Shown here piece by piece: positions 24,477-33,335 of a DNA stretch of 64,000 nt. Origin of the DNA: Desulfobacteraceae bacterium. Its GTDB lineage: Bacteria; Desulfobacterota; Desulfobacteria; Desulfobacterales; Desulfosalsimonadaceae. Position 1 is the first letter of the stretch. The number at the start of each line of letters is the position of its first letter. Position numbers and translations under genes: made by a program. The notes beneath the pieces are model-generated. The model was not told where the DNA came from and ran no database searches. It was given only the letters and a program-made list of their open reading frames with translations. The DNA is taken from positions 17,474 through 81,473 of the forward strand of contig QZKW01000077.1 of NCBI GenBank assembly GCA_003599885.1, given 5' to 3'.

Positions 24477-25070
24477 TTATCTGTTGTTTTCATCCTCACT
24501 ATCCGCATCATCACCAAAAACAAGTTCCTGCTGCCGGGGCCGGCCGGTAGCATTTTCCAGGTCCGCGATTTCTTTAAGGGTCGGCAGATCCTTCAGATCC
24601 CGCAAGTCAAATGTTTCTAAAAATTTTGTAGTAGTGGCGTATACCAGCGGACGTCCCGGTATTTCGCGGCGGCCAAGCACCCGAATCAGTTTGCGCTCAA
24701 GCAACATGCGCAGGGAATTGGCAGAGTCAACCCCCCGGACGTGTTCGATCTCACTGCGCAGAATCGGCTGGCGGTAGGCGATAATGGCCAGGGTTTCCAT
24801 GGCCGGTTTGCTCAGTTTCGGAGGTTTGGGCTGAAGCAGCCGTCGAATCCATTCTTTGAACTCCGGTCGGGTTCTGAACTGGTATCCGCCCGCCACCTCG
24901 TGGATCAAAAATCCTCCATTTCGGGCCGTATATGAATCTTTTAAGTCCTGAAGCGCTTGCCGGATCTCGTCTGTCGATACTTCGGGAACGGTCGCCTGCA
25001 ACTGGTCGATGGACAAAGGATTTTCCGCGACGAACAACAGACTTTCCACAATGCTTTTGAGGTTTTCCAT
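24477..25070 (-). CDS. scpB: Segregation and condensation protein B
   Basis: 197 aa. Typical ScpB: two winged-helix domains (NLKSIVESLLFVAENPLSIDQLQA; LSKPAMETLAIIAYRQPILRSEIEHVRGVDSANSLRMLLERKLIRVLGRREIPGRPLVYATTTKFLETFDL). It binds the kleisin ScpA in the SMC complex that organises chromosomes. It follows scpA by 19 bp, with which it is surely co-transcribed. The end is acidic (DDADSEDENNR). Confidence 0.95.
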   Translation of the reverse strand: MENLKSIVESLLFVAENPLSIDQLQATVPEVSTDEIRQALQDLKDSYTARNGGFLIHEVAGGYQFRTRPEFKEWIRRLLQPKPPKLSKPAMETLAIIAYRQPILRSEIEHVRGVDSANSLRMLLERKLIRVLGRREIPGRPLVYATTTKFLETFDLRDLKDLPTLKEIADLENATGRPRQQELVFGDDADSEDENNR

Positions 25071-25089
25071 GGTCCGGAAATGCCCTTAT

Positions 25090-25812
25090 TCAGGAGTAAT
25101 AAAGCCGTAAACTCGCATTCTGCCCGTTCTGCGCCAGTCGGGCCAGGCCCAGTTTAACGAGTTCAAGGATGGCCAGAAACGTCACCACGACGTCTAAACG
25201 TTGAGGCCACCGGGGAACCAGTTCCAGCAGAGTAACGGTGCCTTTGGTTTCCAGAATGGTGATAACTTCTGTCATCCGGTCCTTGACGGAGATCACCTCG
25301 GCGATAATCCGCAGTCCTTCAGCACCGGAGGCCCGGTTGAATAACTGGTGGTAAGCGGTGATCAGTTCAAACAGGTCGGTCTTCACCACTTCTGCGCCGG
25401 GATCGATCAGAAAAGCACTTTTGTCCGGTCGACGCGTAAATACGTCGTCTTCGAGAAGAGGGCGGTCGGACAGTTCCCCGGCAGCTGTTTTCATCTGAAG
25501 ATATTCCATCAGCTGACCGGCGATTTCCAGGCGAAGGTCTTCTTCGTCCTCTTCCAGCGAATCTTCCTTCAGGCGGGGCAGCAGCATTCTGGATTTGATG
25601 TGGGCCAGGGTGGCGGCCATGACCAGAAAATCACTGGCCACTTCCACGTTGAGGGATTTCATCCACTCCAGATAGGCCAGAAACTGGTCCGTGATCAGGG
25701 CAATGGGGATATCATAAATATCCACCTCGTGCTTTTTGATCAAATGAACCAGCAGGTCCATTGGCCCTTCAAACACATTGTCGAGTTTTATTTCATAGGT
25801 CTGGCTGGGCAT
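25090..25812 (-). CDS. scpA: Segregation and condensation protein A (kleisin)
   Basis: 240 aa. The N-terminal signature NVFEGPMDLLVHLIKKHEVDIYDIPIALITDQFLAYLEWM and the following DFLVMAATLAHIKSRMLLP are diagnostic for ScpA; the C-terminal winged helix (TVTLLELVPRWPQRLDVVVTFLAILELVKLGLARLAQ) binds the SMC head. It links the two SMC arms and recruits ScpB. It lies between trpS and scpB in the minus-strand operon. Confidence 0.95.
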   Translation of the reverse strand: MPSQTYEIKLDNVFEGPMDLLVHLIKKHEVDIYDIPIALITDQFLAYLEWMKSLNVEVASDFLVMAATLAHIKSRMLLPRLKEDSLEEDEEDLRLEIAGQLMEYLQMKTAAGELSDRPLLEDDVFTRRPDKSAFLIDPGAEVVKTDLFELITAYHQLFNRASGAEGLRIIAEVISVKDRMTEVITILETKGTVTLLELVPRWPQRLDVVVTFLAILELVKLGLARLAQNGQNASLRLYYS

Positions 25813-25832
25813 CGGAGCTTGAGATCGGCTCT

Positions 25833-26819
25833 TTAGATTTTAATGGCTGCCCGGACTTCCGCAAGCGTGGCTCCGGCCACCTGTGCGGCTTTTTTTTCGC
25901 CGGATGCGAGCATGTCGTCAACGAGATCGGGACGGGCGGTGTAATAGGCGTTTTTTTCCCGGATGGGTGCGAGTGCATCGGAGAGGTTTTTCGCCATCAT
26001 TTTTTTACATTCAACACACCCGATTTTTGCGGACCGGCAATCATCATTGATGGCGGCGACCAGAGACGAATCTGAATAAATACGATGAAATTCAAACACA
26101 TTGCACACATCTGGATTGCCGGGATCGGATTTCCGGGCCCGTTGGGGGTCGGTGATCATTTGCGACACCGTCTTCATAATGGCGTCCGGCGTATCCGACA
26201 GATAGATGGCGTTATGATAACTTTTGCTCATTTTACGGCGGTCCGTGCCGAGAATTTTGGCCATTTTGGTTAAAATCGTCTGGGGTTCCGGGAATACCGG
26301 GCCGTAAAGGTAGTTGAAGCGCCGGACAATTTCACGGGTCAGTTCGATATGCGGCACCTGATCAATGCCCACCGGTACGCCTTCGGCTTTATAAATAATG
26401 ATGTCCGCCGCCTGGAGTACGGGATAGCCTAAAAACCCGAACGTGGACAGATCTTTGTTGTTCAGCTGATCGATCTGGTCTTTATAGGTGGGGTTGCGTT
26501 CCAGCCAGGGGGTCGGTGTGATCATGGACAGCAGGAGGAACAGTTCCGCATGTTCCTTAATGTGAGATTGCACAAACAAGGTGCTTTGTTCCGGAGACAG
26601 TCCGGCGGAGAGCCAGTCCACCATCATCTGCCGGGTGAATTCCCTGGTCCGGCCCGTATCCTCATAGTCGCTGGTAAGGGCATGCCAGTCCGCTATAAAG
26701 AAGAAACAGTCGTAATCATTCTGCATGGATATCCAGTTTTCCAGAGCGCCGTGATAGTTGCCCAAATGAAGGGGGCCGGTGGGCCGCATGCCGCTGACAA
26801 TTCGTTTTTTTTCAGTCAT
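25833..26819 (-). CDS. trpS: Tryptophan-tRNA ligase
   Basis: 328 aa from the ATG at 26819 (MTEKKRIVSG), the start that matches the family; an in-frame ATG at 26852 would add 11 residues. Class I aminoacyl-tRNA synthetase: HIGH-like PLHLGNYHGAL near residue 18 and KMSKS in RRKMSKSYHNA near 192. The spacing between motifs and the DQVPHIELTREI region are typical of TrpRS. It charges tRNA-Trp in the cytoplasm. It lies downstream of the site-2 protease gene, in the same operon. Confidence 0.95.
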   Translation of the reverse strand: MTEKKRIVSGMRPTGPLHLGNYHGALENWISMQNDYDCFFFIADWHALTSDYEDTGRTREFTRQMMVDWLSAGLSPEQSTLFVQSHIKEHAELFLLLSMITPTPWLERNPTYKDQIDQLNNKDLSTFGFLGYPVLQAADIIIYKAEGVPVGIDQVPHIELTREIVRRFNYLYGPVFPEPQTILTKMAKILGTDRRKMSKSYHNAIYLSDTPDAIMKTVSQMITDPQRARKSDPGNPDVCNVFEFHRIYSDSSLVAAINDDCRSAKIGCVECKKMMAKNLSDALAPIREKNAYYTARPDLVDDMLASGEKKAAQVAGATLAEVRAAIKI

Positions 26820-26857
26820 TCGTGTATTCCGTTTAATGTAATTTGAGTTCATCCAGC

Positions 26858-27535
26858 TTAATAAGGCTGGTTATATGCAAGAAGAAGCCAGTTGGTAAGG
26901 GGGGTTATAAAAAATGTCATCAAAAAATCAAGCGAATTTGTTAAAAGCAGGAGAATTAATATCACAAAACCGAACCGTTCCAGGGGGATCAGTTTGATCT
27001 GGAGGCGAACCGGCAGCAGGGCGGTGACAATCCGTCCGCCGTCAAGGGGCAGGATGGGGATCAGATTGAACACGGCCAGCACAATATTGATCGTGACGCT
27101 GTAAACCAGGAGTTTGAGAACGAGCATCATCGCGGTCTCTGAAAGTGCTGTTTGTAAGGCAGGCATGAAATAAATGAGCGCTCGGAAAAGAACGGCTGAA
27201 ATAAGCGCCAGACCGAAATTGACGATGACTCCGGCAGAAGCCACGATGAGGGTGCCGGCTTTAAAGGGCCGCAGGTTGGCGAAATTGACCGGTACGGGTT
27301 TGGCATATCCGAACAATATGGGGGCTCCGGATAATTGTAAACCCAGCGGCAGCAGAAATGACCCAAAAACATCCAGATGCCGGATGGGGTTCAGGCTGAG
27401 TCGTCCCGCCCTTAAAGCCGTTGGGTCTCCCAGCCGGAGCGCCGCATACCCGTGGGCCACCTCATGGGCGATAACCGCCACCATCAGCGGGAGGATAATA
27501 AGAAAAAAATTTATAAAATTAAAGTCCATTGACAT
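26858..27535 (-). CDS. Site-2 protease family membrane metalloprotease (M50)
   Basis: 225 aa, five or six membrane segments. The zinc motif HEVAHGYAALRLGD lies in the first membrane helix (His at about 24), and the third ligand region is FNLIPILPLDGGRIV (about 158). The protein belongs to the small, PDZ-free M50 group often placed next to trpS-scpA-scpB. These enzymes cut membrane proteins within the bilayer; the substrate is unknown. It overlaps the upstream DHH-CBS-PAP gene by 17 bp, so the two are translationally coupled. Confidence 0.92.
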   Translation of the reverse strand: MSMDFNFINFFLIILPLMVAVIAHEVAHGYAALRLGDPTALRAGRLSLNPIRHLDVFGSFLLPLGLQLSGAPILFGYAKPVPVNFANLRPFKAGTLIVASAGVIVNFGLALISAVLFRALIYFMPALQTALSETAMMLVLKLLVYSVTINIVLAVFNLIPILPLDGGRIVTALLPVRLQIKLIPLERFGFVILILLLLTNSLDFLMTFFITPLTNWLLLAYNQPY

Positions 27536-30194
27536 AATCTTTTAAAAATTCCATTTCCTGCTCGGGAGTTTGAATGTGCCCGTTTAGTTTCGCGTCCAGA
27601 ACGGCTGACAGTATTTTTCCGAACAGAGTCGACGGGGTCATGCCCATGGCCTGAAGGTCTTTGCCGCTGACTATCAGCCGGATCGTTCGAAGGTCGGTCA
27701 CAAAAAAGGACATGGCTTTGATCAGTTTGCGGCTGGTAGTTATAGCCATGATATAAAGAATAAGTTCGATTCGCAGCTCTTTGAGCTCCTGGTAAAGTTC
27801 GCTGTTGGAGAGCGCCGGGTTGCGGTGGAGGCGGTTCAGGCATTCTTCGGCGGACAGGCGTTCTTTGACGAAGCGTTTTTGCAGCTTCGGGGGGATTTCA
27901 AACCGCTTACAGATGCTTTCGGACCGGGCTTTGTCCGCATGGTGGAGCATGATCAGAAAATAGACCGTCCATTTTTCGTAATTTTCTTCCGTAAACAGCA
28001 GATCAAACCAGTCAATCACCTTTTTGGCGGCATTTAAATATTCCATTAATTTCTGGTCTATAACCATCGATGGATCCACTACCTTGAGCAGATGGTATTC
28101 GTTGAGACGAACGATTGCAGGAATGGGGTTGTCTTCTTTCAGGATATGGGAGAACTCGGAGAACACGCGCCGACCGGACAATTGTTTGAAGAAATCCATT
28201 TTAACGGCGTTTCCGATCAGTCCGGAGGTGAGTTTCCCGATCTTGAAGCCGAAGCGCTGCTCAAAACGGATGGCGCGAAACGCCCGGGTGGGATCCTCGA
28301 CAAAGCTTAAGTTATGGAGAATGCGGATGGTTTTTTCCTTGATGTCGCGCTGGGCTCCGAAGAAATCGATCAATCGCCCGAAAGCCTCAGGGTTCAGGGA
28401 TACGGCCAGGGTGTTGACCGTAAAATCGCGGCGGTAAAGGTCGAGTTTGATGGAACTCATCTCAACGGTAGGCAGGGCCGCCGGCGAGTTGTAATATTCC
28501 ATGCGCGCGGAAGCCACGTCGATTTTAAATCCGTCCGGAAAAATAATGATGGCCGTGCCGAATTTGTCATAGGCGTTTACGCGCGCACCGTACAATTTTG
28601 CAAATTGTTTGGCGAATGCGATGCCGTTGCCCTCCACCACAATATCGACATCTTCATTATGACGGAATAAAAACATGTCCCGGACAAATCCGCCCACCAC
28701 ATAGGCCGGATATCCGAATTCGTCGGCAACTGTCCCGATGTGGGTCAGAAGTTTAAGAATGCGTTTTGGCAATCGCTCTTTCATGTAAGACACGATATTC
28801 TTGGTGCGCGGATGCGAAGGCCCTTGTTTCTCCTGTGTCGAGCGGGTTTTTTGATCCTGTGATTCCTGGACGAGCAAATTAAGGAGATCGGTGCGGGTAA
28901 TGGCTCCGATGATTCTTTCATCTTCCATAACCGGAAGGACGCGTTGCTTATTTTTAATAATTTTTTCCTGAATTTCGCTTATATCCGCGTCCGGCCCGAC
29001 AATAGCGAATTCAGAGGTCATGTATTCCTTGATGGGAACATCGTCGAGGGAATGATACAGGGCTTTTTCGATGACCTGCCGGGAAATAAACCCCACCAGC
29101 CGGTCTTTATTGCCGGTACGTATAACTACCAGGAGGGCGTTGATATTGTAACGGGTCAGCATTTGCCGGGCCTGCTGGCAGGTAGTGTTTTCATCGGCGA
29201 AAATCGCCGGAGATGACATGATATCGATCGCCCTGTTTTTATTGATAATATGCTGGTGAAGGATGCCAAGCAGATCCGTTTCCGTCTGAGCCAGGGTTTT
29301 TTCTTTGATGGTGGCGGCTGCGGCGAATTTATGACCCCCGCCCCCCATATCGGCCAGAACCTCCCCCACATCCACCTCAGAAACCCGGCTCCGGGCAGAA
29401 ACATAGATTTTGTTTTTCATCAGGGCGATGCCGAAAAGTGTACTCAGGGATTCAATTTTCATCATTTTCTGGACCAGAAACGCCAGGTCATGGATATACT
29501 CATTGCAGGATACCGTGGTAATTGTCACGTCAACGCCGTTAATTTTATGGTGTTCGGCGGAATTGATCATATCGTTTAACAGGCTGATCTGGCGGGTATC
29601 CATTTCTTTAGCGATCAAACTGGCAATGGTGGTCAGGTCTGCGCCTTTAGAGACCAGAAATGCCGCTGCCATAAAATCTCTGGCCGTGGTGGAAGAAAAT
29701 GTAAATGATCCCGTGTCCTCATATATTCCCAGACACATAATCGTCGCCTCTTCCGGGGAAATAGAAATCTTTTTTTCCTGAATAAGTTCCACCAGAAGAG
29801 TGACGTTGGCGCCGGTCGGGCTGTTAATTTCATAATGCGCCTGAATATCATTTTTTGTCGGCGGGTGATGGTCGAAGATATGGATTTCAAGGTCGGATCG
29901 GTGGAGGATGCCAGCAAGCGTCCCGATCCGGCCGGCCTGCCGGGTATCCACAATCACCAGTTTATTCACCTGTGACAGGTCGATCTCTTTAATATCGATC
30001 ATGTCAAAGAGGTAGGCCATGGAACTGACAAAGAAATTTTTGGAATTTTTTTCATTGAAGGCCGGGGACACAACAAGGGAACCGGGATATAATTTATGGG
30101 CAGCCAGCATGGAACCGATGGCGTCGAAATCAGCATTCGCATGTGTGGTGATGACTGTAAGCAGTCCGGAGGTCGATGATTCTGGCTGATTCAC
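27519..30194 (-). CDS. DHH phosphoesterase - CBS - tRNA nucleotidyltransferase fusion
   Basis: 891 aa. The N-terminal DHH domain (ITTHANADFDAIGSM, VIVDTRQ, IFDHHPPTKND) and DHHA1 (DMGGGGHKFAAAATI, about 275-310) are followed by two CBS domains (about 325-440) and a class II poly(A) polymerase/CCA-adding head and neck (YVVGGFVRDMFLFRHNEDVDIVV about 495-520; FVEDPTRAFRAIRFEQRFGFK). The set is typical of A-adding or CCA-adding enzymes in deep-branching bacteria. It starts at GTG (30194), first gene of the scp operon. Probably repairs tRNA 3' ends; the DHH part may act as an oligonucleotide phosphodiesterase. Confidence 0.93.
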   Translation of the reverse strand: MNQPESSTSGLLTVITTHANADFDAIGSMLAAHKLYPGSLVVSPAFNEKNSKNFFVSSMAYLFDMIDIKEIDLSQVNKLVIVDTRQAGRIGTLAGILHRSDLEIHIFDHHPPTKNDIQAHYEINSPTGANVTLLVELIQEKKISISPEEATIMCLGIYEDTGSFTFSSTTARDFMAAAFLVSKGADLTTIASLIAKEMDTRQISLLNDMINSAEHHKINGVDVTITTVSCNEYIHDLAFLVQKMMKIESLSTLFGIALMKNKIYVSARSRVSEVDVGEVLADMGGGGHKFAAAATIKEKTLAQTETDLLGILHQHIINKNRAIDIMSSPAIFADENTTCQQARQMLTRYNINALLVVIRTGNKDRLVGFISRQVIEKALYHSLDDVPIKEYMTSEFAIVGPDADISEIQEKIIKNKQRVLPVMEDERIIGAITRTDLLNLLVQESQDQKTRSTQEKQGPSHPRTKNIVSYMKERLPKRILKLLTHIGTVADEFGYPAYVVGGFVRDMFLFRHNEDVDIVVEGNGIAFAKQFAKLYGARVNAYDKFGTAIIIFPDGFKIDVASARMEYYNSPAALPTVEMSSIKLDLYRRDFTVNTLAVSLNPEAFGRLIDFFGAQRDIKEKTIRILHNLSFVEDPTRAFRAIRFEQRFGFKIGKLTSGLIGNAVKMDFFKQLSGRRVFSEFSHILKEDNPIPAIVRLNEYHLLKVVDPSMVIDQKLMEYLNAAKKVIDWFDLLFTEENYEKWTVYFLIMLHHADKARSESICKRFEIPPKLQKRFVKERLSAEECLNRLHRNPALSNSELYQELKELRIELILYIMAITTSRKLIKAMSFFVTDLRTIRLIVSGKDLQAMGMTPSTLFGKILSAVLDAKLNGHIQTPEQEMEFLKDYVNGL

Positions 30195-30569
30195 GGTGCG
30201 ATCCTGAAAAAAGAAGCTCTTGTCAATTTTTTGATGCCGATAGGGTGTTGGTGTCTATTTTGTAATGTTTTACAGTTGGTAGCAAAAAAAAGGAAATAGC
30301 GCAAACAAGTTCCGGTTGTTTTTCAAACAATCAGTTAAATCTGTCCTGTTTCGGATCATCTGAAAATTGAATAGAACCCGTCCCGATAAATTTGACAAAT
30401 GTCTAAAAAAATTTGTTTTATACCATATGATATGGTAAGAGCTAACTGGATGAGTGAAACGATGTTGTTTTGGTGTCCGATAATACTTCTATTCGGCCTT
30501 TACGACTAACCATCAATCATCTTGGATTTTATGCTGATCATGCAGAAATTGTAATTATAAGGAGGAAGT
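30195..30569. other. Divergent intergenic region upstream of pilC
   Basis: No gene is seen. It must hold the leftward promoter of the DHH-CBS-PAP operon and the rightward promoter of pilC. A rightward promoter with an overlapping palindrome lies at 30392-30437. A long 5' leader of ~130 bases to the pilC ATG results. Confidence 0.5.
30392..30437 (+). promoter_or_regulatory. Putative pilC promoter with 17-bp palindromic operator
   Basis: TTGACA (30392-30397) and TTTTAT (30416-30421), 18 bp apart, followed directly by taccatatgatatggta (30421-30437), a perfect palindrome of 8-bp arms about one central base. A repressor bound here would cover the transcription start. Confidence 0.5.
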
Positions 30570-31775
30570 ATGCCGGTTTATGTGTGGGAAGGCAAGGGTA
30601 GAGGCGGTCAGGTCCGGAAAGGGGAAATTGAGGCGGCAAATGACCAGGATGTTCGCAATAGTCTTTCCAGGCAGGGCATCACGCCGGATAAAATAAAGAA
30701 AAAACCCCAGGATGTTTTTGCGAATGTCGCCTTCATGCAGCCCAAGGTAGTGATGCATGACGTCATTATTTTCTGCCGGCAGTTTTCCACCATGATTGAT
30801 GCCGGTCTGCCCATTATTCAGTGCCTGGATATTCTTCATGCCCAGCAGGACAATGTCACGTTTAAAAAGATGCTTAAAGGCATCAAGGACTCTGTGGAAA
30901 GCGGGCAAACCCTTGCGGAAGCCCTGAAAAAATATCCGGATCAGTTTGACAACCTGTTTGTGAATATGGTGGCGGCTGGTGAAGCCGGCGGTATCCTGGA
31001 TGTGATTTTGCGGAGACTTTCCGCTTACATGGAAAAGGCGGCCAAATTAAAGGCCCAGGTCAAGGGCGCCATGACCTATCCCATCGTCACTTTAGTCATT
31101 GCTGTCGGGGTTATTGCCGTGATTCTGGTTTTCGTTATTCCGGTGTTTGAGGAAATGTTTGCCACCATGGGGGGGGCTTTGCCAGTGCCAACTCAGGTCG
31201 TGGTGGCAGCTAGCCGGTTTGTGCAGACCCGGATACTTTATATTATCGGTTTTATCGTGATCTTTAAAATGGCATTCAGCCGTCTTCTGAAAACGGAAAA
31301 AGGCCGGGAAGGATTTGACGCGCTCATGTTGAAATTGCCGGTGGTTGGCATTATGATACGTAAAGTGGCGGTGGCCAAGTTTACCCGAACCATGGGAACC
31401 ATGCTTTCCTCTGGTGTGGCGATTCTGGAAGCCCTCGACATTGTCGCAAAGACCGCCGGCAATAAAACCATAGAAAAAGCCTTGTATAAGGTGCGGTCGG
31501 CCATCGCCGAAGGCCAGACCATTGCGGAACCGCTTTCTGAAACCGGTGTTTTCCCGCCCATGGTCTGTTCGATGATTGCGGTAGGGGAATCCACTGGCGC
31601 CATTGATGCCATGATGGAGAAAATTGCTGATTTTTATGATGAAGAAGTGGACCAGGCAGTGGAAAACATGACTGCCATGATCGAACCGTTTATGCTCGTA
31701 TTTATGGGGATTACCATCGGCGGCCTGGTTATTGCTATGTATCTCCCCATTTTCCAGATGGCAGGAAATCTATAG
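30570..31775 (+). CDS. pilC: Type IV pilus / type II secretion inner-membrane platform protein
   Basis: 401 aa. Two GspF domains (about 65-190 and 270-395) with the usual membrane helices (AMTYPIVTLVIAVGVIAVILVFVIPVFEEMF and MIEPFMLVFMGITIGGLVIAMYLPIFQMAGNL) and the N-terminal PVYVWEGKGRGGQVRKGEIEA start. AAGGAGG lies upstream. PilC forms the membrane platform that works with PilB/PilT motors. No pilB, pilT or pilin gene is adjacent; a PilS-like kinase follows. Confidence 0.94.
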   Translation: MPVYVWEGKGRGGQVRKGEIEAANDQDVRNSLSRQGITPDKIKKKPQDVFANVAFMQPKVVMHDVIIFCRQFSTMIDAGLPIIQCLDILHAQQDNVTFKKMLKGIKDSVESGQTLAEALKKYPDQFDNLFVNMVAAGEAGGILDVILRRLSAYMEKAAKLKAQVKGAMTYPIVTLVIAVGVIAVILVFVIPVFEEMFATMGGALPVPTQVVVAASRFVQTRILYIIGFIVIFKMAFSRLLKTEKGREGFDALMLKLPVVGIMIRKVAVAKFTRTMGTMLSSGVAILEALDIVAKTAGNKTIEKALYKVRSAIAEGQTIAEPLSETGVFPPMVCSMIAVGESTGAIDAMMEKIADFYDEEVDQAVENMTAMIEPFMLVFMGITIGGLVIAMYLPIFQMAGNL

Positions 31776-31821
31776 CCGCTGAATAACGTTTCCGGTTTAT
31801 CCGGGTGAGGATAATCTTAAG

Positions 31822-33129
31822 TTGAAGGTTGAAAGCAGGAATAAGCCCGAAAAAGCCCTGTTCCGCAAGCTTCAATGGCTGATATTTTTTCGGGCCCTGT
31901 TTGCTGCGGTATTACTGGGGTCCGGTGTCTTTGTCGGTATTCATGAACACCTTACCTTTGCCGATCAGCCCCTGGTCGCTGTGAACGGGATTGCGTTGCT
32001 GTTAGTGTGCCTTTCCGTTTTATACAGTGTTATTCTTGCCCGGACGTCGCACCTGTCCATTCTCGGGTATCTCCAAATCAGCATTGATAGTCTTCTTGTC
32101 ACGGGTATTGTTTTTGTGACCGGCGGCTTTTCAAGCATTTTTTCTTTTTTATATCTGGTCGTCATTATTTATGCCAGCATGGTGCTGTTCAGAAAAGGCG
32201 GCATGTTTATTGCTTTTTTCTGCAGTATTCAATACGGCGTTCTGGTTTCCCTTGAATACCAGGGGGTGATTTATCCCATCGGGCTTGCGTCTGATTTTGT
32301 GCTGAAAAACAATAACTGGGAATATGTGCCGTATAAACTGTTGATGACCATTGCCGCCTGTTTTTGCGTCGCATTTCTCAGCGGGCTTCTTGCGGAGCAG
32401 GAACGGCGGGCGAAACAGGATCTGTGGGCCATGGAAGCCCAGGTCAAACGGGTGGAAAAGCTGGCGGCAATCGGTGAAATGGCCTCCGGATTGGCCCATG
32501 AAATTAAAAATCCCCTGGCGTCCTTATCCGGCTCTATTCAGTTTTTAAGGGAGGAAATCCCCTATGATCCGGACCGGGACCGGCTGATGGATATTATTTT
32601 AAGGGAGGCGGACCGTCTCAGCGCACTGGTGAATGATTTTTTAATGTTCGCCAAACCCCAGCCCGGTCAAATCAAGCTGGTTGAGCTGGATGTTGCCATT
32701 GATGAAGTCATCAAAGTGTTTACCGCTGACAACCGTCGAAACCGTCGCATCGCGGTATCCAGGCATTTGGATGAAGGCGTGTTTATTGAAATCGATCCGG
32801 AACATTTGCGCCAGGTATTGTGGAATTTGCTGCTTAATGCGGATGAGGCGATTGAGGGTGAGGGCGGCATTGACATAAAAATGTATCCTTTGGATAAAGA
32901 TTATGTGTGCATCTCCATTGCAGACGATGGGTGTGGTATGACGGAAGAGACGCTGTCGCTCATTTTTGATCCGTTTTTTACGGTCAAGGCCAAGGGAACC
33001 GGTCTGGGGTTATCCATTGTACAGCGTATTATCACTTCCTATAACGGCCTGATTGATGTACGCAGCGAATTAGGCAAAGGAACCACCTTTACTGTTAAAT
33101 TGCGGCGGATTCCCAAATCATCGGTGTAG
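31822..33129 (+). CDS. pilS: PilS-like sensor histidine kinase
   Basis: 435 aa, starting at TTG. Six hydrophobic stretches fill about residues 20-190. A HisKA domain follows with the phosphorylated His in ASGLAHEIKNPLASL (about 228), then HATPase_c (NLLLNADEAI, SIADDGCGMTEE, FTVKAKGTGLGLSIV, about 325-430). The membrane topology without PAS domain and the position after pilC suggest PilS, the partner of PilR in sigma-54 control of pilin genes; pilR is not next to it, and a terminator follows. Confidence 0.85.
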   Translation: MKVESRNKPEKALFRKLQWLIFFRALFAAVLLGSGVFVGIHEHLTFADQPLVAVNGIALLLVCLSVLYSVILARTSHLSILGYLQISIDSLLVTGIVFVTGGFSSIFSFLYLVVIIYASMVLFRKGGMFIAFFCSIQYGVLVSLEYQGVIYPIGLASDFVLKNNNWEYVPYKLLMTIAACFCVAFLSGLLAEQERRAKQDLWAMEAQVKRVEKLAAIGEMASGLAHEIKNPLASLSGSIQFLREEIPYDPDRDRLMDIILREADRLSALVNDFLMFAKPQPGQIKLVELDVAIDEVIKVFTADNRRNRRIAVSRHLDEGVFIEIDPEHLRQVLWNLLLNADEAIEGEGGIDIKMYPLDKDYVCISIADDGCGMTEETLSLIFDPFFTVKAKGTGLGLSIVQRIITSYNGLIDVRSELGKGTTFTVKLRRIPKSSV

Positions 33130-33278
33130 GCGGTCAATTGAATTAAAAAATACCCGTAACCACCGCTCGGGTTGCAGCCTGGGATGTGCCTTTCTTCGAT
33201 AGAGAGGGCATAAGTTAGTCTTGACACCCAAGGCCAAATGGGGTAGCAACCCCCAATGAATCAACATTAACCGGAATG

Positions 33279-33306
33279 AATCATGTGCCTGTTTTGGCAC
33301 ATGATT
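33279..33306 (+). terminator. Terminator between pilS and lysS
   Basis: aatcatgtgcc (33279-33289) and ggcacatgatt (33296-33306) make a perfect 11-bp stem, followed by tttttc. It ends the pilC-pilS transcript, 30 bp before the lysS start. Confidence 0.8.
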
Positions 33307-33335
33307 TTTCATATTGAAAATGGATAAACACCAGC

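Noticed and set aside
30275..30290. ttggtagcaaa upstream of pilC as another integrase arm site
   Set aside because: It is a single half-site with no 11-bp partner and no tRNA nearby, so chance is the simpler explanation.
33180..33275. Promoter or riboswitch upstream of lysS (ttgacacccaaggcc)
   Set aside because: The -35-like box is followed by no good -10, the strong terminator lies between it and lysS, and no known riboswitch fold was recognised.
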